This document shows, piece by piece, positions 24,840-32,857 of a DNA stretch of 64,000 nt (within the stretch, counting starts at the first letter, position 1; each line of letters opens with the position of its first letter). A model generated the notes under the pieces. The model did not search any database. It was not told the DNA's origin and saw only the letters and a list, made by a program, of their open reading frames with translations. The translations under genes were made by a program, and so were the position numbers. The stretch is from DAOMNN01 sp050486545 (GTDB lineage: Bacteria; Pseudomonadota; Gammaproteobacteria; Burkholderiales; Rhodocyclaceae): NCBI GenBank assembly GCA_050486545.1, contig JBJHDM010000007.1, forward strand, positions 1 to 64,000. Reading direction: 5' to 3'.

Positions 24840-24848
24840 GATCGGACC

Positions 24849-25631
24849 TCAATCTCCAAATAGCTCGTCGAGTCGTTTCTGGGTGCGACGCTCAGCTTCG
24901 TGACCTGGAACCAGCCAATCCGGGACATAGCAGTTCAGGCCATAGAGATCGAGGTCCTTGAACTGCTTGTCGTGGAAGAGCGAAGCGTAGATGCCGTTTG
25001 GCAGCATGAAATTTCCATCGCCAACGGCTTCTTGAACCTTAACGACAGACCCCGAAACCGGATCGGTGAAATCGACGAGATCGACCGATTCAGACTCCTC
25101 GATACCCAACCGAATCGCCCAGAACGGGTCGATAAAGGGTTCCAATGGGTAAATGGCACTGAGGTTGCCGCGATCCCCCCAAACAATCGAGGTGCGGGTT
25201 TCAGCCGGACTTCCGGTTTCTTGCCGATCGAGAATGAATGTGTGCAAGTCCATGCCGAGTTCTTTGAAGAAAAGGCTGTTGATCAGCTTCGGGCTTGCTG
25301 CAAGAAGGAGAAGTACGCGATTCAAGAACGCATCGCGGACGATCAGTTTTCGTCCGCAAATTTCGTTCAGACGTTCAGCAACGTCGGGATCGAGAGAGAA
25401 CGTGACGAGCTTTCGCTCACCGAGCGATTCGAGACGGCCTGCAACGAAACGATTAGCGTCTGGCGAGTTGCGCAAACAAATTTCGCGGTCGAGTCTCGGT
25501 AACTCGACGTCGAGAACACGGCTCAAGTAGCTATCGCGTCGTAAACAAGCAGCGTCCAGCTTGTTTTCGAGTTTCTCGATCGTTTGGCGCCAGATTTTGG
25601 CGGTGATCTTGGTGACGTCTTTAGTGCCCAT
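24849..25631 (-). CDS. Unknown 260-aa protein, first gene of the ADP-ribosylglycohydrolase cluster
   Basis: A 260-aa soluble protein. Residues 1-45 (VTKITAKIWRQTIEKLENKL then CLRRDSYLSRVLD) and 70-110 (KLVTFSLDPDVAERLNEICG then RDAFLNRVLLLL) look like two ribbon-helix-helix or MetJ/Arc-like units. The second half is beta-rich with no recognised domain. This suggests a DNA-binding N-terminal half, possibly a regulator or sensor for the cluster. It begins with an ATG preceded by AAGGAGCGCGGCC, a good ribosome-binding site. No family name assigned. Confidence 0.65.
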   Translation of the reverse strand: MGTKDVTKITAKIWRQTIEKLENKLDAACLRRDSYLSRVLDVELPRLDREICLRNSPDANRFVAGRLESLGERKLVTFSLDPDVAERLNEICGRKLIVRDAFLNRVLLLLAASPKLINSLFFKELGMDLHTFILDRQETGSPAETRTSIVWGDRGNLSAIYPLEPFIDPFWAIRLGIEESESVDLVDFTDPVSGSVVKVQEAVGDGNFMLPNGIYASLFHDKQFKDLDLYGLNCYVPDWLVPGHEAERRTQKRLDELFGD

Positions 25632-25763
25632 GGCCGCGCTCCTTTATCAACATGAGCACAGCGTGGCAGAAGACACGGCATATGTCAACGGTGAACGCCT
25701 ACGGCGTTTGCTGTATTCAATGAGCCCGACGGAGTGCTTAGTTAGCCGGGCATGTGGCAGGTT

Positions 25764-26056
25764 TTAGTGTGATCCGCAGCGACTCTCAACGACGCGTAGG
25801 TTTCGGGAACTTTCTGCCAAACAGCGCTCAACTTCAAGGCGATGGAACCGGGCGCTCATCTTTTCAAGAAACGTGATTACCTCGTCGGTCGCAGGTACCA
25901 GATCTTCCCCTGGTTGCTCGTGGGTCAAATCTACTTCTACATGCGGGCAATAAAAACGTTCGTAGTCACATAGATTTTGACAAAAACACCCGTACCTTAA
26001 AGGACCTAGTCGAGCGGTACCTGTCGATAGCTTTGCTCGGTAACGCGGAGGTATTC
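25764..26056 (-). pseudogene. Open, coding-like stretch without a start codon
   Basis: On the minus strand a frame of about 97 codons is open and reads protein-like in its second half (FYCPHVEVDLTHEQPGEDL, VITFLEKMSARFHRLEVER), ending at TAA 25764-25766. No ATG or GTG begins the coding-like part, and a TGA closes the frame upstream. I do not recognise the family. It may be a fragment of a lost gene. Confidence 0.35.
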
Positions 26057-26442
26057 ATAAGCCGATGGAGACCATCGCGCTGAGCGATTACCGTATGAGA
26101 AGGATGAGCAGCAACTTTTCCAGTTCTGCTACTTCCGTTTTGGGTCGGGAGCACGTGTTCGCCCGAGTAGAAAGCCTCCGGTCGCCGTATGGTGTGCCCC
26201 AACGGCAACTTACTGCCAGAGTGCTGACCGACATTGAGCGATCAGCCTACGGCAGCAAAGGCCGAGTTGCTGCCATAGGCAGTAAGGTGAGTTCTGGCCG
26301 TTATGGACATCTGTGCATAACGGCCAGCGATCATAACTGGTGGCCCAAATGATCCCGACCACACTGCCTGGAGCGCTTCGCGGAACTCTTACGCCACCCA
26401 TTCTGGGGCGTCGAATCCACAACAGGGTCTCTTCCGACGGGT
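26057..26442. other. Non-coding spacer, nothing recognised
   Basis: No gene, repeat or RNA is supported in these about 385 bases just beyond the 3' end of the TnsE-like gene. The sequence resembles decayed intergenic DNA. Confidence 0.5.
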
Positions 26443-28215
26443 TCATACCTCCACCCCAACCTTCCTCAACGCATTTCGTACCGCCGCCTCACATGGCCAG
26501 CTCTGGTCCTTGGAAGGCGTGTGGTTAAACGAGTCCGCAAGACCCGGACACATCCCTGTCAGTCGTGCAACAACCCCTTTGACGCGGCGGGTCTCATTCA
26601 TAAGCGCACGCAGCCATGGAAGCAGTCTCTCATGGTCATCCACACTAAAGACAAGCCCCTTGAAGTTCTCTTCACCATCCCTGAAGTTACCAAGACCATC
26701 CTTCTTCCGGACCGGTCGGCGCTCTATCTCGAATAGATAGACGAACTCGCCCTGAATCGTAACCCTGATAACCAGCGCCCCCCGCCGGCGGCTCAGACCA
26801 GGATCGTAATATGGCCATCGCCGAGTCGCGGGGTCGAGCCCCTTCTCATCTTCCTCAAAGGGCTCAAAGGTGATCAACTCCGGCTCCGAATCACCCCTGA
26901 AGCCATCCTTGAACGTGAACCAATCTACCGCATCCACAAGATCGGGGCTGCATCTTTTAAGACGCAGCAGGGCGTCCCACATGTCACGCAACGTGCCATG
27001 TGACTCTAGAACAGTACTGGCGTGGATTGAGGCGTATCCGACGCCCTTCCCTGACCCGTGCGGCTCCCCGGTTGAGAACGTAGTTTCTTCGGTCTTCCCG
27101 CAAGGTCTTCCACCGGATTTGCCATGGTTTAGCGGACGAGCATCGACAATGATTCTCGGCTCGCCCAATTCCTCAAAGTCATCTTCCTCGACCTCCAGCG
27201 ACGACGAGCCGTGATCGGGCTCATCGTCGTCAGTCAAGTCCAAGATCTCCGGCAGCCTCGATAAATTTCTAAGCGGGAACCCACCATGGTCATCCCCCGG
27301 CAATAGGGGTTCTGCTCCAACAGCGTTGATGGGTCGATCCCGATCGCGATGAATCATGACGCCTGACGGACCGGACCCCCCTACTACACGGAGCCCGAGG
27401 AATGTCCGACCGCCGTTGATTGGGATTCCCTCAACCCTGAGCTTCGCAGCCCCCCTGAACCACGGAGCTGCCTGGAGAAACAAGTAGGGGATTTGTGCAC
27501 CATATGCTGCCTCGACTTGGCCATAGATGCTCTGCGCTACATGACGTGCATAGGGATCGTGGAGAACGTGGGCAAGAAACGTTGTGTCGCCGTTGCGCAT
27601 TCGGTTGGTAAGCTTTACCGGCCACGTTCCCGGTCGGATCGGCTGATCGAATGGCCTGTACAGGCGCTTCTGCACCTCTTCCCATGGGTATGTCGCAAGG
27701 ACACGTGGAACTTCCTTTGAACGGCCGTAGTAGCGTACGAAAAACTCCATGCAGGGGATTAACAAGTTCCTGCCATCAGCAAGGCGCAAATCGAGCAAGT
27801 AATTCTTGTCCGGAGAGAACTTCAAAGGGTAGTCGTCTGCCGGAACCGGATTGCTGCGTTTCTCATCATGGACGACGCCGTATGGTGAAATGATCCTCCA
27901 CCCATCGGAAGAGAACGAAACATCGAGCATAGTAGCCGGCAGGTCGATACGAGCCCTGCTCATACCGTTGCTCCACACGGATCCGATGCGCAGTATGCCG
28001 AGATGGGTGAGCGCAGTTTCTCGACGAACGATTCGGCCGAAGCTCCCATCGCCTCTAAGCTCGCGGAAGAAGACGACGACCTTCGGGACAGACTGCGCTC
28101 TGTGATTCTTGACTAACGGTCCGTACCACCAAACTACGAGGTCGACGCTCGCGTCGGCAGTCACCGATGGATCAGGGATGCGGAACGTCTTGGTTCGCAG
28201 AAGTGAAACTTTCAT
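26443..28215 (-). CDS. tnsE: TnsE-like transposition protein at the right transposon end
   Basis: A 590-aa protein reading inward from the right end; its ATG lies 36 bases inside the nearest TnsB-type motif. There is no recognised enzyme motif, but the layout resembles Tn7 TnsE. An N-terminal beta-rich part includes LIPCMEFFVRYYG (TnsE has IPQLELARSLF at the matching place). A long acidic linker around residues 325-355 follows (LTDDDEPD, VEEDDFEELGE), then a C-terminal domain with FVYLFEIERR, GLVFSVDDHE and a late FNHTPS (TnsE: FVLLEVD, NHPKGL). TnsE sends Tn7 to mobile plasmids and replication forks. The family call is by eye and should be tested by profile search. Confidence 0.55.
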   Translation of the reverse strand: MKVSLLRTKTFRIPDPSVTADASVDLVVWWYGPLVKNHRAQSVPKVVVFFRELRGDGSFGRIVRRETALTHLGILRIGSVWSNGMSRARIDLPATMLDVSFSSDGWRIISPYGVVHDEKRSNPVPADDYPLKFSPDKNYLLDLRLADGRNLLIPCMEFFVRYYGRSKEVPRVLATYPWEEVQKRLYRPFDQPIRPGTWPVKLTNRMRNGDTTFLAHVLHDPYARHVAQSIYGQVEAAYGAQIPYLFLQAAPWFRGAAKLRVEGIPINGGRTFLGLRVVGGSGPSGVMIHRDRDRPINAVGAEPLLPGDDHGGFPLRNLSRLPEILDLTDDDEPDHGSSSLEVEEDDFEELGEPRIIVDARPLNHGKSGGRPCGKTEETTFSTGEPHGSGKGVGYASIHASTVLESHGTLRDMWDALLRLKRCSPDLVDAVDWFTFKDGFRGDSEPELITFEPFEEDEKGLDPATRRWPYYDPGLSRRRGALVIRVTIQGEFVYLFEIERRPVRKKDGLGNFRDGEENFKGLVFSVDDHERLLPWLRALMNETRRVKGVVARLTGMCPGLADSFNHTPSKDQSWPCEAAVRNALRKVGVEV

Positions 28216-28250
28216 TGCGCCAGTCCCGCTGCTGGATTTGACGCTCTATC

Positions 28251-28295
28251 GTCGCACTTATTTCCACATCGTCGCAACAATTTCGGAAACTGACA
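28251..28295. promoter_or_regulatory. Right transposon end with two TnsB-type binding motifs
   Basis: Two inverted copies of the 14-base end motif lie at 28251-28264 and 28271-28284, followed by the terminal CTGACA. On the minus strand the end reads TGTCAGTTTCCGAAATTGTT, almost identical to the first 20 bases of the left end. The close 20-base spacing here, against 24-54 bases at the left, gives the two ends the asymmetry typical of Tn7 elements. Confidence 0.88.
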
Positions 28296-29138
28296 ACCGC
28301 CCCCAACCAGCGCGGGCGCCGATGCCGAGTGATGGGGCGCGCGGAACGGACGCTGGCCCCAGCGGCGCGGATCGAAGCAGCCTTCGAGCGAGTGCACCGC
28401 GGCACATTCGATCGCCTCGGCCTCGCCGAGCGGCGGCAGCAGACCCGGCAGGCGTTGCGCGAGCATGGACTTGCCGGTCCCGGGCGATCCGAACATCAGG
28501 AGCGAATGCTGTCCGGCGGCCGCGACCTCGAGCGCGCGGCGGGCAGGCAACTGGCCTTTCACGTCGGCCAGGTCGGGGCCGGCGTCGAGCGGGGGCGTCG
28601 CCGTCACGACGTGCTGCGGCAGCCGCTCACGGCCCTGCAGGTGCGCACAGACCTCCAACAGGGTCCGGGCCGGCCGCACGCAGGCCTCGCGCGCCAGCGC
28701 GGCTTCCTCGGCGTTGTCCGCGGGGAGGATCAGCTCGCGCCCGCCGCGACCGGCTTCCAGCGCCATCGCCAGCGCACCGCGGACCCCCCGCAGGCGGCCA
28801 TTCAGCGACAGTTCGCCGACGAACTCGCAGCCGTCCAGCGCGGCAAGCTCGATCTGGCCCGAGGCGGCCAGGATGCCCAACGCGATCGGCAGGTCGAAGC
28901 GCCCCCCCTCCTTGGGCAGGTCGGCCGGGGCGAGGTTGACCGTGATGCGTCGCTGGGGGAACTCGAAGTGGGAGGTCTGGAGGGCGGCCCGGACCCGGTC
29001 ACGCGCTTCGCGCACCTCGGTGTCCGGGAGCCCGACGAGATTGAATGCGGGCAGCCCGTTGGCGAGATGGACCTCGACGACGACCTCGGGCGCCTCGAGC
29101 CCGGACAGGGCGCGGGTAGGGACCAGTGCGAGCGACAT
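28296..29138 (-). pseudogene. comM: comM (yifB) 5' part, interrupted by the transposon
   Basis: The N-terminal 281 codons of ComM. It opens MSLALVPTRALSGLEAPEVV and holds the Lon-protease-like fold typical of YifB proteins; Walker A GSPGTGKS lies in the last third, and the reading ends at ALVGGG where the transposon begins. The first five bases of this interval are the right copy of the ACCGC duplication. Translation would read past the junction into transposon sequence for about 28 residues before a stop. The 3' part lies 25.7 kb away at 1961-2616. Confidence 0.93.
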
Positions 29139-29206
29139 TCATGCCTCCGGAATATGCCGGAGGCAATTCTACCGCGGTTCTGGAAAGGATGCCCGAAGCT
29201 TCCGGC

Positions 29207-29470
29207 TCAGCCTTCTTCCTCTTCGCCGCGGGCCCTGCGCAGTTCGGCTTCGAGCGCGGCGACGCGCTCTTCGAGCTCGAACAGCTTCTGGCGTGCGTGC
29301 ACGACGATCTCGCGCTGCACGTCGAATTCCTCGCGGGTGACGAGATCGAGCTTGCCGAAGGCGCTGCCGAGCAGGGCCTTGACGTTCTTCTCGATGTCCT
29401 TGGCGGGGCTTTGGGCGGCCAGCTCGGACAGCTTGGCGCCGATTTCGTCGAGGATGCGGGGGCCAGTCAT
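29207..29470 (-). CDS. ubiK: UbiK/BMFP-domain accessory factor
   Basis: An 87-aa protein: a helical opening (ILDEIGAKLSELAAQ), the conserved VTREEFDVQREIVVHARQKL region and a coiled-coil tail (LEERVAALEAELRRA). This is the YqiC/UbiK BMFP family, a membrane-fusogenic, trimeric coiled-coil protein that assists ubiquinone synthesis under oxic conditions. It lies 68 bases upstream of comM on the same strand, a common betaproteobacterial arrangement, and is divergent from glnK. Length is normal for the family. Confidence 0.9.
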   Translation of the reverse strand: MTGPRILDEIGAKLSELAAQSPAKDIEKNVKALLGSAFGKLDLVTREEFDVQREIVVHARQKLFELEERVAALEAELRRARGEEEEG

Positions 29471-29667
29471 TGCGATCTCTCCGGAGCAATGCGTTCAAGG
29501 GTTTCGGTCAGTTTAGCACGCGTGCAGGCGCCGCATCGCGGGCACCGCAGGCGTGCGCACCGTCATGGTGCATCGGCAGGCCAGCACGGATCAGAATTGG
29601 GCGCTGCACTGCAGCATTTTCCCGTCCTCGTACTCCAACTACCTGTTTTCTCTGTATTTAGAGGTCC

Positions 29668-29682
29668 TGGCACGCTTCATGC
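29668..29682 (+). promoter_or_regulatory. Sigma-54 (-24/-12) promoter of glnK-amtB
   Basis: TGGCAC-N5-ATGC matches the RpoN consensus TGGCACN5TTGC with one mismatch, about 90 bases before the glnK start. This fits NtrC-activated expression of glnK-amtB when fixed nitrogen is scarce. No clear NtrC site was identified in the 200 bases upstream. Confidence 0.75.
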
Positions 29683-29770
29683 GAAGAGAGCATCGAGCCA
29701 TCGCCTACCGGAGAAAACTCATGCGAAGCGTGCACTCACATTCCATCACAGCCGATGACAGGAGAAGGTC

Positions 29771-30109
29771 ATGAAACTGGTCACCGCAATCATCAAACCG
29801 TTCAAGCTCGATGAAGTGCGCGAAGCGCTCTCGATGATCGGCGTGCAGGGCATCACGGTCACCGAGGTGAAAGGCTTCGGGCGCCAGAAGGGACATACCG
29901 AACTGTATCGCGGCGCGGAGTATGTCGTCGATTTCCTGCCCAAGGTGAAGATCGAGGCCGCCATCCACAGCGACCTGCTCGATCAGGTGATCGAGACCAT
30001 CGAGAAATCCGCTTCCACCGGAAAGATCGGCGACGGAAAGATCTTCGTCTTCGAACTCGAACAAGTCATCCGCATCCGCACCGGCGAAACCGGCATCGAC
30101 GCACTGTAA
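29771..30109 (+). CDS. glnK: P-II nitrogen regulator GlnK
   Basis: A 112-aa P-II signal protein. The T-loop carries the uridylylated Y51 (YRGAEYVVDF), and the ATP/2-oxoglutarate residues VKGFGRQKGH and GKIGDGKIFV are present. P-II trimers sense ATP, ADP and 2-oxoglutarate and block the ammonium channel AmtB. Its position 13 bases before amtB and the RpoN promoter identify it as GlnK rather than GlnB. A GGAGAAGG ribosome-binding site precedes the ATG. Confidence 0.95.
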   Translation: MKLVTAIIKPFKLDEVREALSMIGVQGITVTEVKGFGRQKGHTELYRGAEYVVDFLPKVKIEAAIHSDLLDQVIETIEKSASTGKIGDGKIFVFELEQVIRIRTGETGIDAL

Positions 30110-30122
30110 GGGAGCCAACAAA

Positions 30123-31478
30123 ATGAGCAAAACTCTTAAAGCGGTACTGGGCACACTCGCACTGGGTGTTGCCATACCGGTGCTCGCCGACGAGCACGCG
30201 GCCGCCAGCGAGGCCCTGGCACACAGCGCGAGCGTGCTCGCGACGCTGTCGGAAGTCCAGTATGCGCTGGACACCTTCTACTTCCTCATCTGCGGTGCGC
30301 TCGTCATGTGGATGGCGGCGGGTTTCTCGATGCTCGAGGCCGGCCTGGTCCGGGCCAAGAACACCGCCGAGATCCTGACCAAGAACGTCTCGCTGTTCTC
30401 GATCGCCTGCATCATGTACATGGTCTGCGGCTACGCGATCATGTACGACGGCGGTGTCTTCCTCGCCGGCATCATGGAGAGTGGCGTCGAAGAAGGCTTC
30501 ACCTACGTGGCCGAGGAAACCTACGCGCCCTCGTCCGACTTCTTCTTCCAGGTCGTGTTCGTCGCCACCGCGATGTCCATCGTCTCCGGTGCGGTCGCCG
30601 AGCGCATGAAGCTGTGGGCCTTCCTGGCCTTCGCGGTGGTCATGACCGGCTTCATCTACCCGTTGCAGGGTTCCTGGACCTGGGGCGGTGCGGACGTGTT
30701 CGGCATGTTCAGCCTCGAGGACCTGGGCTTCTCCGACTTCGCAGGCTCGGGCATCGTCCATATGGCCGGCGCAGCCGCGGCACTTGCCGGGGTGATCCTG
30801 CTCGGCGCACGCAAGGGCAAGTACGGACCGAATGGCGAGGCACGCGCGATTCCGGGTGCCAACCTGCCCTTGGCCACGCTCGGTACCTTCATCCTGTGGA
30901 TGGGGTGGTTCGGCTTCAACGGCGGCTCCGTACTCGCCACCTCCGAGGTGGCCACGGCCAACGATGTCGCGATCGTGTTCACCAACACCTTGCTGGCTGC
31001 GGCCGGCGGCGGGGTCGCGGCGATGATCACGTCCAAGCTGATGTTCGGCAAGGCCGACCTGACCATGCTGCTCAACGGTGTGCTGGCCGGTCTGGTGACC
31101 ATCACCGCGGAACCCTCCACCCCGACTCCGCTGCTCGCGACGCTGTTCGGCGCGGCTGGCGGCGTGCTGGTGGTGTTCTCGATCACGATGCTCGACCGCC
31201 TGTTCAAGATCGATGACCCCGTCGGCGCGATCTCGGTGCACGGCACCTGCGGCTTGCTGGGCCTGCTCCTCGTGCCGCTGACCAATTCCGACTCGACCTT
31301 CGTCGGCCAGATCGTCGGCGCGATCACGATCTTCGTCTGGGTGTTCGGCGCCAGCCTGATCGTGTGGGGCATCCTGAAGGCCTTCATGGGTATCCGGGTG
31401 ACCGCGGAAGAGGAATACGAAGGGGTCGACCTGACCGAGTGCGGCCAGGAAGCCTATCCCGAGTTCGTCACCAAGTAA
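30123..31478 (+). CDS. amtB: Ammonium transporter AmtB
   Basis: A 451-aa ammonium channel with an N-terminal signal peptide (about residues 1-20), then eleven membrane segments. Family motifs visible include DTFYFLICGALVMWMAAGF, DFAGSGIVHMAGAAAALAGV with the pore histidine, and the second pore-histidine region ISVHGTCGLLG. The C-terminal cytoplasmic tail (GIRVTAEEEYEGVDLTECG) is the GlnK-binding part. It forms an operon with glnK under the RpoN promoter. A hairpin follows at 31497-31523. Confidence 0.96.
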   Translation: MSKTLKAVLGTLALGVAIPVLADEHAAASEALAHSASVLATLSEVQYALDTFYFLICGALVMWMAAGFSMLEAGLVRAKNTAEILTKNVSLFSIACIMYMVCGYAIMYDGGVFLAGIMESGVEEGFTYVAEETYAPSSDFFFQVVFVATAMSIVSGAVAERMKLWAFLAFAVVMTGFIYPLQGSWTWGGADVFGMFSLEDLGFSDFAGSGIVHMAGAAAALAGVILLGARKGKYGPNGEARAIPGANLPLATLGTFILWMGWFGFNGGSVLATSEVATANDVAIVFTNTLLAAAGGGVAAMITSKLMFGKADLTMLLNGVLAGLVTITAEPSTPTPLLATLFGAAGGVLVVFSITMLDRLFKIDDPVGAISVHGTCGLLGLLLVPLTNSDSTFVGQIVGAITIFVWVFGASLIVWGILKAFMGIRVTAEEEYEGVDLTECGQEAYPEFVTK

Positions 31479-31496
31479 GCGTTCGCCCCGGCAACC

Positions 31497-31523
31497 GGGA
31501 CGGGGCCGCCACGGCCCCGTCCC
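31497..31523 (+). terminator. Strong hairpin between amtB and the porin gene
   Basis: An 11-base perfect stem, GGGACGGGGCC (31497-31507) with GGCCCCGTCCC (31513-31523), and a five-base loop. There is no U-tract, so it may be partial attenuation or mRNA processing rather than full termination between amtB and the downstream gene. Confidence 0.6.
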
Positions 31524-31549
31524 GACGATTCACCTCAAGGAGAAGCACC

Positions 31550-32263
31550 ATGAAGAAGCGCATCATCGCCCCCGCCGTCCTCGCAGCCGTACCGCTGTTC
31601 GCCGCCCCCCAGGCCGTGTTCGCCGAAGGACCGATCTCGGCCAACGTCGGCATTGTGTCCGACTATGCCTTCCGCGGCATCAGCCAGACCGACCAGCGTC
31701 CGGCACTGCAGGGCGGGTTCGACTACGAGCACGACAGCGGCTTCTACGCCGGCGTGTGGGCCTCGAACGTGTCGTGGCTCCATGATCTCGGGGCGAAGAA
31801 GAGCAGCCTGGAGATCGACGTCTATGCGGGCTACGCCGGCGAGGCCGGGCCGATCGGCTACGACGTCGGCCTGCTGCAGTACTACTATCCGGGCAGCTAC
31901 GGCGGTGCCTACAAGGCCGACGGCAACAAGAAGCCGCATACGCTGGAAGCCTACCTCGGCCTGTCGTGGGAGTTCGTTTCGTTCCAGTACTCACATTCGC
32001 TCACGAACCTGTTCGGCATCCCGAAATCGCGCAGCAGCAAGTACTACGACCTGTCGCTGGCCTACGAGATCATGGACGGGCTCACGCTCGACGCGCACCA
32101 CGGCTGGTCACGCATCAAGAACGCCGACAACTATCGCGACTGGAGCGTGGGCCTGACCAAGACGCTGGGCCGCTTCGACGTCGGCCTGCACTATGTCGAC
32201 ACCAACGTGCGCGGCAGCCTGACCGACGAGCGGGTGATCCTGTCGGTCAGCACGAGCTTCTGA
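31550..32263 (+). CDS. TorF-type putative outer-membrane porin
   Basis: A 237-aa outer-membrane protein with a signal peptide ending AVFA. The mature part starts GPISANVGIVSDYAFRGISQ, the signature of the TorF/Gcw_chp family, and ends with a beta-barrel strand closing SVSTSF with terminal F. Such porins occur next to ammonium-transport genes in several Rhodocyclales, hinting at uptake of nitrogen compounds. An AGGAGAAGC ribosome-binding site precedes the ATG. A terminator follows at 32303. Confidence 0.85.
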   Translation: MKKRIIAPAVLAAVPLFAAPQAVFAEGPISANVGIVSDYAFRGISQTDQRPALQGGFDYEHDSGFYAGVWASNVSWLHDLGAKKSSLEIDVYAGYAGEAGPIGYDVGLLQYYYPGSYGGAYKADGNKKPHTLEAYLGLSWEFVSFQYSHSLTNLFGIPKSRSSKYYDLSLAYEIMDGLTLDAHHGWSRIKNADNYRDWSVGLTKTLGRFDVGLHYVDTNVRGSLTDERVILSVSTSF

Positions 32264-32302
32264 ACGGACCTCCGCGCCTCTCTCCTCGGCGAACACGTCC
32301 GG

Positions 32303-32329
32303 CAGGGCACCTTCGGGTGCCCTGTTTTT
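32303..32329 (+). terminator. Rho-independent terminator with UUCG loop
   Basis: CAGGGCACC (32303-32311) pairs with GGTGCCCTG (32316-32324) across a TTCG loop and is followed by TTTTT. It ends the glnK-amtB-porin transcript. Confidence 0.9.
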
Positions 32330-32394
32330 CGTTCGGCCGGCGCCGCCTCGTTGCAGGTATCATCGAACGAAAATCAGAGAGGAGACCCTTGCCG

Positions 32395-32841
32395 ATGCCG
32401 ATGTTCGTCGATACCTCGCCCCCGGGACAGTGCATCTTCTGTCGACTGGTTGCCGGCGAGATTCCTTCCGCCAAGGTCTTCGAGGATGCGCAGACGCTCG
32501 CCTTCATGGACCTCGGCCAGGTGAACCCCGGACACGTGCTGGTGGCCATCAAGCGCCACGCGGCAACGCTGTTCGACCTGACCCCGGACGAAGCGGCGGC
32601 CGTGATGCGCACGGTCCACCGCGTAGCCGGCGCGGTGCGCGAGACCTTCGACCCGCCTGGACTCACACTGCTGCAGGCCAACGGCAAGGAAGGCGACCAG
32701 ACGGTGTTCCACTTCCACATGCATGTCGTGCCGCGTCATCGCGAGGACGGCATCGCACTCACCTGGCCGCGCAAGGATCCGGCGGCTGCTGTGCTCGAAG
32801 AGTACGCTTCAAGGCTGCGCGGACACCTCGGGACCGCCTGA
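32395..32841 (+). CDS. HIT-family nucleotide-binding hydrolase
   Basis: A 148-aa protein with the zinc-type start CIFCRLVAGEIPSAKV and the catalytic HIT triad HFHMHVVPR. Members hydrolyse adenosine phosphoramidates or dinucleoside polyphosphates. The first ATG candidates are at 32395 (used) and a TTG at 32389 with a better-spaced GGAGA; the difference is two residues. It stands alone between the porin and the convergent HiPIP gene. Confidence 0.85.
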   Translation: MPMFVDTSPPGQCIFCRLVAGEIPSAKVFEDAQTLAFMDLGQVNPGHVLVAIKRHAATLFDLTPDEAAAVMRTVHRVAGAVRETFDPPGLTLLQANGKEGDQTVFHFHMHVVPRHREDGIALTWPRKDPAAAVLEEYASRLRGHLGTA

Positions 32842-32857
32842 AGTCACCGCGCCTCGC

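Larger units (their letters stand above)
2617..28295. mobile_element. Tn7-like transposon inserted in comM (25,679 bp)
   Basis: The boundaries are set by the perfect 5-bp duplication ACCGC on both sides and by terminal inverted sequences beginning TGTCAGTTT-C/T-CGAAATT. Four copies of GAAATnnnTGCGAC lie at the left end and two inverted copies at the right end. A transposition operon of six overlapping genes (tnsA to a zinc-ribbon gene, 2757-9413) fills the left end. A TnsE-like gene reading inward sits at the right end (26443-28215). The interior is accessory cargo. Excision in silico restores comM exactly. There is no Cas gene or CRISPR array, so this is not a CRISPR-associated element. The element appears structurally complete. 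Confidence 0.95.

Noticed and set aside
2617..28295. CRISPR-associated transposon
   Set aside because: No Cas gene or CRISPR array was found; TnsA, TniQ and a TnsE-like gene point to protein-guided targeting.
28109..28939. Plus-strand protein of 276 aa across the right junction
   Set aside because: It crosses the transposon boundary, is proline/arginine-rich and antisense to comM and the TnsE-like gene.
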